A DNA stretch of 64,000 nt from Lepidodermella squamata (Eukaryota; Gastrotricha). Location of the stretch: the NCBI GenBank assembly GCA_047495785.1, contig JBLDXI010000013.1, forward strand, positions 2,542,001-2,606,000, written 5' to 3'. The notes beneath the pieces were generated by a model. The model did not search any database, had not been told where the DNA came from, and worked only from the letters and a program-made list of their open reading frames with translations. A program made the position numbers and the translations under genes. Positions 56,586 through 64,000 of this stretch are shown here, one piece after another. Position 1 is the stretch's first letter, and each line of letters opens with the position of its first letter.

Positions 56586-59032
56586 GAAGAATTTCTTTTC
56601 ATTTATATACCCGTGTTCTGAGGATGCTGCAATTATTTTTGAATAAATATGATTCCTAAGGTCATCTATGTTCCGAGTTTTTTCCGCGTGAGCGCCGAGG
56701 GTCGCGGCCATTTACTCAGCGGTCAAGTCGCGAGTTTTTTGTCGGCAGCTCTCGTGATACTTCACGGACTTTTTATTTGCACAGCAGTGTAGAAAAGGCG
56801 AGGATTGGTGGGCGCGTGGCTGTGCTATACTCTTCGCCTTAATAATTCCTAAGAACTTTTATTACCTACACTCTTCAGCCATTTACAGGGCGAAATAATG
56901 CTAATATGCCCTGAGCGCTCGTGTCCGAATTAATGGCTTTTTTTCGTCGGCTGCTCTTGGCCATTTATCACAACTCGTTCACGTGTCAAAATAAAAACGC
57001 ATGCATATGTAGTAGGCTAACTACTGAATTGAAGGTAACAATTAGAAAATGCTGTTGTTTTCTCATTACTCCAAGCTTTGCGCTCAATTCTAGTCCATCT
57101 GGATGCGACTTCTTGCTGCGCGTCACCTGATATCTGACCGCCGTAGCAGTTGTTTATAGTTAACGCAACAGTTCTAGCTATTTTCCAACATTTCTGAAGG
57201 CCATTCATCGGTTTATTTTTTTCTTACACCTCAAGCGAAATATGGTATCAGGAATCGAGAGATGGTTTTGATGAAATAAACAACGCGTAGTATTTGATCT
57301 GTGGCGCCTCCGCTTTGCGTCGCATATTTTTGCGCCTTTATGCAAAGTTCCGTATTTACTCAGTTGTTGAAATTAGGCGTAAAACTAAGAAATTCAAATG
57401 GCATTTATCATTAGGGTTGTAATTTTTTACCGAAATTTCTTGTTCATTGTTTTTGCTTCACATTTTACGGCTATATTCTGTAAACATTCTGCGAAAAATA
57501 TAAACGCTTTAGCTGATCAAATTATTTCTTCTCCTAATAAATTTCTGCAAAATAAAGGTCCCATAATTTGTGGCGTGTTGATCATGACTGATGATATCTT
57601 TAGATCGAGGAAACATTATTTTCGCAGCGTTATTCGGTTATAAAAATCGCGCCGCTACGCAACGCGCGACATATGGCGCAAAACTCCGCCTCTCCTTTCG
57701 CTCTAGCAGTCAGAAAAGAAAAAGTCAGATTTTTTTAAACAAATATTAGGGTTATTATTCAAGTACGCTATAGCGCGGTGAAAAAAAACACTTCATGCTA
57801 CGTTTCATGCCCTGGTTGCGATTCGGCGTAACTGGCGCTGCAGCTTTTCAAATGAGAAACTTCACTGCGTTACGGGGTCCAGCTTGATAAACATACGAAA
57901 TGTATCTTCTTTTATTTAACCAGCTTAATGTGACTCATTTGCTCAGCTATAGTGCCTGGATTTTTACTTGCAAATCATCGCTCAGTGCATTCTTAGCGAA
58001 TGTTACCGGTCGGTGCTTTTATTTTTCCTCATCTGAAAAATGTGATGCTAATAATTTCCCAAGATTTCATTCTCGCATCGATATACAGCATAGCCATATG
58101 AATATATCGGTTTTAATTGCGCTTTCACCTGTGCTGATGTGGGGGCGCGGCTTTTTATGGCGATTCTATATTCACCTACGTTATAAGCGTCTATATCACG
58201 ATTAATCGCATTTCTCAACTTTTTTATTGGCTTTTTACGAGTCTAACATCACGGCCTATCAATATTCGCGCAATCTATTGACTTTTTCTTTTTCTCAATC
58301 TTTCTTTCAGTATTATTTGGTGTTATAAAACGTAACTTCCTTGTATTTTTTGTTGTATATATTCTGTAATGAGTAATCGTCTCATCGCGCTACTCGAGTG
58401 CGCACGATTCACGTAAATAATTAAATTCTTGTCATTCTTCGATGTGCTGCATATTTTTGGCATCAGCGGAATGACAACTGAGTGAGGATCAACGGTTAGC
58501 AATGATTCATCGCTACGCGTCAATAGCGCTGTTTTTTCCATAGGTACACAAACAGCAGACAATAGGTGGTGCATCATGCACTTCGTATAATTGTTATTAT
58601 TATCATCAATGGTAATGATGATTTTTCGGGGTTGTTTTTACCTCCCGTCATAGTAAGGTATATGAGCGTTTATATAACCTGAAGTATACATAATAACACG
58701 ATGATTTTTTTAGCCTACAACTCCAACTCATACCATCATAATGTAAGCGGTACTCTCACTCAATACCTGCCTTAAAAACTGTGTAAAAGCTCACGCCATT
58801 TTTTGAGTCATAGGTACCGGCTATATCATAAATAATGCAATATACAATTTTCTTTGTTTAAAAACTTGTTTTTACTGCATACATATATATAAAATTGATT
58901 CACGTGTGAACATAGTCACTGCTTGGTGTATAAATTTTCATGTATAAATGCTTATCACCCGTTTAAATTAATAAGTTACACTGAGATTTTCTAGTTTCCT
59001 AGTCGTTTTTTATCAATTTAACACGCAACGCA
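56586..59032. other. non-coding, no gene seen
   Basis: About 2.4 kb with AT-rich and CGC-clustered parts similar to other long intergenic stretches. A canonical AATAAA at about 56642 ends the first tetraspanin gene. No credible exon. Confidence 0.4.
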
Positions 59033-60162
59033 ATGACGGCAGGCGGCGATCGCTTCCTCAAGGTAAATTTACTGACAAAATTATAGGCGGGCATGAATAA
59101 AGTTATCTATCTTCTTGTAATAGGTCATCTTGATCATCTTCAACGTTATTTTCGCTGTAAGTTTCACGTCAGAGTTTGTTTTGCTGTTTTCCTATACGAG
59201 CCTTGATCCCCTTAGATCGGCGGCCTCATCTCGCTGATCAGCGGTGGTGTTGCCCTCGGCGCGATTCGTGCTGGTACTAGCGGCCTCAAGATCGAAACAG
59301 GCGACAACTCTCTCACCGGTGCCTCCGGTTTGCTCATCGCTATTGGTGTTTTTGTCTTTATCACAGTATGTCAACATGAACCTTTCACCGAATTTTGACT
59401 GATTTTTTTTTTGCTATTTTAAGGCTGTTCTCGGCTGCATCGCTGCTTTCCGCGAGCATCGCATGGCCCTGATCGTGGTAAGGCTGCGATTTTTTTCGAT
59501 CAGCGATTGGCTTGCATATTTCGAACAATTTATTTAGTACTCGGTCATTTTGGTGTTCATTTTGATTCTTCAATTCGCTGCCGCCATCGCCGCTTTCGCT
59601 CTGAAAGGGAAGTTACAGGACTTCGTTTACAAACAGCTCAACACCATGCAGACTAGCATTGCCAACGACACGACCACGACTCTCGACCCTGTTGGCAAGG
59701 CCTTCAAGCTCTTCCAACGTGAGGTAAGGGCGACAAAGCATAGAAAAATCAACGATTTTTTACTAACAAATTTTTCAGTGGAAATGCTGTGGTGTTGATG
59801 GTCCTGAAGACTGGCTCGAGGTCGAGTGGTTCAAGAAGAAGTACGGCGAGTTTGGCAAGAAGAATAACATGAACGTCACATTCCCTGGCTGTTGCCATGG
59901 CGACGAAACCGTTTGCAAGCCATGCGCATCCGGCAACAATGCTACAACTGTCGATTGCGTTGCCACCTCAGTGAAGGACGCAAGTAGCGCGATTTGGGGC
60001 GAGGGCTGCTCCGAAGGTCTGACCGACTACATGAAGCGAAACGTTGGCATTGTTGCCGGTGTTGCGCTCACTTTCGGCCTCATCCAGGTTCTCGGAATCA
60101 TTGTATCGTGCTTGCTGGCTCGATCAATCGGAACCGGTAGCGGCCACGAGCGCATGAATTGA
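59033..60162 (+). CDS. tetraspanin (second, unrelated subfamily)
   Basis: Six exons: 59033-59062, 59124-59156, 59216-59365, 59424-59477, 59538-59723 and 59779-60162. Phases fit, giving 278 aa. The start MTAGGDRFLK is short, as usual. Four hydrophobic helices are visible: VILIIFNVIFAIGGLISLISGGVAL, LLIAIGVFVFITAVLGCIAAF, SVILVFILILQFAAAIAAF, and GIVAGVALTFGLIQVLGIIVSCLLA. The large loop has WKCCGVDGPEDW (CCG), a second GCC (FPGCCHG), C..C (CKPC) and the late GC (GEGCSEGLTDY). This is the full tetraspanin signature. Introns at the end of TM1 and between TM2 and TM3 are typical of the family. It is highly diverged from the tetraspanin at 55312. Confidence 0.92.
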
Positions 60163-62124
60163 AAGTAGAACATTCGATGAGTCATGTTGTGTTTATTTCG
60201 TGTGTTAAAATAATGAGTGATTTCAACACCAATCAACAGCAGAAATTTCCAAAAAAATAAGTGTAAATAATTGATAAAAACATGATGCCATCTTTCTTGG
60301 TTGTTATATACTATTATTTTGTTTTTGTGGGTGAAAGCGCTTTTGCCAACTTTAATCTCATAACTAAGGACATTTAAGGCTGAGAAATTCTTTGTCAAGT
60401 CGTATAAAAAGCCCTGGTCTCGGTGTAAAAGCGTGCTAAGAAGATATTACAAAATAAAAGCTGAAAAATCCCATATTGAAAAGGGAAGGAACAAACAATG
60501 GTCGAGTTTTTGGTTTTGCTTGTCACTAATAGGCGCCTGATGAGGCTCTGCATTGCTCCAATAACAACATAATCAGCGCCGAATTTGTGTTTGGCTTTTA
60601 TCGATTGGCAACAAGTCTTATTAGCCCTTCTCATATCACGCAAGGCTATGTTGTCATTAATGTGGGTTGTACAAGTAGCCCGTGGGACAAAATGATTTCC
60701 TGCGGAATGAAATGATGAATGGTAAAGTAATAGAAAAATCACGAACCAATCAGTCAAGGAAAACCAATAAAATTCAGAATGTCTTTATTGTTCAATTCGT
60801 CTGTTGCTGCTGATGTGTGACAAAACGCACAATATTATTTTAATTATTTTCCACGAATATTGATAATAATATTTTAATATATATATATTTGATAGGATAT
60901 CGCGAGAAATACGCATCATCTTCAAACGATAATTTGTGAATGGATCTTCATTTCTCATTTATTCATATAATATAGCGATGTGGTCATCAGAATAACAGCC
61001 AGTCCTGCAGTTAACAATCGACATTTTTCACAACGGCCACGAATTCTTCGGCGCTTTTGATGTAGAGACGTCAGTTATGAAAAATTATCTCTAGATTATA
61101 AGCATAATAGCGTAACAATAATCCCATTGATAATTCAAGTAATAGAAACATCATTTTTTTTGCTTATCAGTCTAGGCGGCTTATACGCTAATAGTTATGG
61201 TAATATTTATAAAAAAAAGTCATACATTTCAATCGAAGCAATTGCACGGCGAAGCATATCATCATATTTGTTACAAATTCGGCCACTGATTCTTTCACCA
61301 ACGGTGTCCAAGTTGAACGGAGAGCATTGAACCACGCATAAGTAGTTGGTATTATTATTATTATTATTTTATAATAAAACAGAAAAGACTCGCAAGTATA
61401 ATGATGGCTCGCCAATTTAAAACACATTTTTCAGCTCAAATAAAGAAGACGCGTAGCAATCGGTTGTGAAATTAAATGTATCCAATAATTATGACGGCGA
61501 TCAACATGATAGCACACGCAAATTTATACCAATTTGAAGTTGGTGAATCGAAGAGTTGATCAATGAAAGGTAACACAATGTTTATTACTAGTTTCTAGAG
61601 AATAGCCCCGCTTCAAGAATGTATACCGCCAATCAATAGTTGACAAGTTTTATTGAATATTGAAGTCTTGCATATAAAACAATGCGAAGACGTAGCATTC
61701 TATCTGAGTTCCACTACATAGTGGCGAGGCATGTTCAAGTTTTCATTCACATAATATAATATTAAATTTAAATATGGCATAACACAGAAGAAATTAGAGC
61801 ACAAAACAAGGCTTACGGATTGTTCTGTTTATTTAACGGATCGAGAAAATCAGAGAGAAATAACAAGAATTATCTACCGATACAAAATGAAGCTTCTGAT
61901 TTCACACAAATTATCATTTTCAACTTTTATATCAAGAAATACTTGTGAAAATAGTAGTGGCCCGACTACAGAATGTACACATGCAGCTGAGATGGGCTCG
62001 ATCGTCCCGATTCTCTTCACATGGCTATATTAGGCAACTTTGAAGGCTGACGACAACAAAAGCAGGCGTTGAGATGGGTTTCTTTGATAGATACATTACT
62101 TGATATGCGTGAATAACGAGCTTT
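60163..62124. other. intergenic between convergent genes, no gene seen
   Basis: About 2 kb of AT-rich DNA with TATATATA and ATTATTATT runs (for example near 60876-60890 and 61350-61366). A 120-codon minus frame at 60395-60757 has no recognisable content. It includes the 3' UTR of the tetraspanin and of Rab5. Confidence 0.4.
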
Positions 62125-63311
<1,187 letters not shown>

Positions 63312-64000
63312 CAGAAATTAAATAACTATAAAACGGGATATTGTTAGAATTTATCAGAATGTGTTCGCCGTCACAACTGCAAACGCGAGTGATTAAAAAG
63401 CCTAAATTATCTAGCAATGGAAGTCAAATGATAACCTATTGAATACATCATGACTTGATGGTGGCATAGACAGATGAAATCAACTATGAACTATGAATAA
63501 ATATTAACTATGGGCCTCCTTCAATAACTCAAGGCTACGGGGTTTACGATTGTCATCGGAAAATTCCTTAAATTTCTCAGAGTGTAGAATACAGAATTAA
63601 TAACAACGATGACCAAGGCGAAGTCGAAATAATGCAGCCAACATCGACACCCAAGATTGCACATTGATCGTGGATCGTTTAGATAATGCTTGTTCTTAAT
63701 TTACAATTTGTTATAAGTTTCAAGCAGGATAATACCAATAATTGACAAGTTCCTTAAATTCTGGAGATAATCTCGCATATCGCATATCACCCCTCTACCT
63801 TCCTTACTGAAGAAGGTGTAAGCATCAGGCCTCGAGCTGAAATCTGAAATCATAGTTCACAATGGCTGTTAGCTTAATGAATCATAAAGCCAGATCGTAA
63901 CCTTTAATTAGAAACGAACTTGGATACTAGAAAAGAGGTATTGACGGTTAGAAGAACCACAAAAAAGTCTCCAAGTTTAGGTCAATTCATTAATCAGCCT
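63312..64000. other. 5' flank of Rab5, no gene seen
   Basis: No recognised exon is seen up to the window edge. It should contain the Rab5 promoter and 5' UTR. Confidence 0.4.

Noticed and set aside
60395-60757. 120-aa minus-strand open frame
   Set aside because: No domain, no signal peptide consistent with the body, and no splice partners. It falls in the convergent 3' flank.

Overview
The window is nuclear DNA of a small, intron-bearing animal. Almost all introns are short (about 35-90 bp) with clear GT-AG borders. Gene content is metazoan: a Cys-loop receptor, tetraspanins, EGF/PAN mosaic proteins, a Rab5, COMMD9, Bax inhibitor-1, and a secreted chitin-binding (peritrophin) protein. The peritrophin, compact introns and divergent families suggest a small ecdysozoan such as a tardigrade or a nematode relative. 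That placement is inference; no rRNA or mitochondrial marker is present.

0-10 kb: the 3' end of a WRAP53/TCAB1 WD40 gene (+), converging on a broken Cys-loop receptor copy (-). Then about 6.5 kb of repeat-rich non-coding DNA with a large fold-back element (1825-2796). Then a CTDSP/SCP-type phosphatase (8136-10124, +) with a long disordered insert and a poly-Q tail.

10-22 kb: a gene-poor AT-rich stretch to 15 kb, then three minus-strand genes. Two of these (15018-15800 and 21422-22087) are divergent paralogs of an unrecognised family. They flank an EGF/lectin-like/PAN secreted protein (17073-20669).

22-35 kb: a secreted CBM14 + LamG protein with a TATA box, an acid sphingomyelinase, an unrecognised two-exon gene (26960-28965, -) whose intron carries a TA-flanked MITE, an intronless Cys-loop receptor (29812-31032), and a calmodulin-like gene (33296-34830). 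The calmodulin-like gene's last intron holds one of two copies of a second inverted-repeat element.

35-52 kb: a multi-PAN secreted protein (36838-38868, -), a long non-coding stretch, an unrecognised gene (42819-43526), Bax inhibitor-1/TMBIM6 (-) divergent from PCYT2 (+), COMMD9 (+), and a reticulon-homology/RETREG-like protein with a LIR-type motif (+).

52-64 kb: a WDR86-like WD40 protein with an added acidic and Gln-rich tail, two tetraspanins, and Rab5 (-). Rab5 has two equal-length, phase-matched candidate last exons that would give alternative C-termini.

Most genes are housekeeping, membrane-traffic or secreted/cuticle functions with no operon logic. The most interesting signals are the Rab5 tail duplication, the unrecognised paralog pair, the MITE families, and the lineage-specific tails on otherwise conserved proteins. 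All exon models were read by eye from the sequence. No homology search was run, so family names rest on motif recognition.
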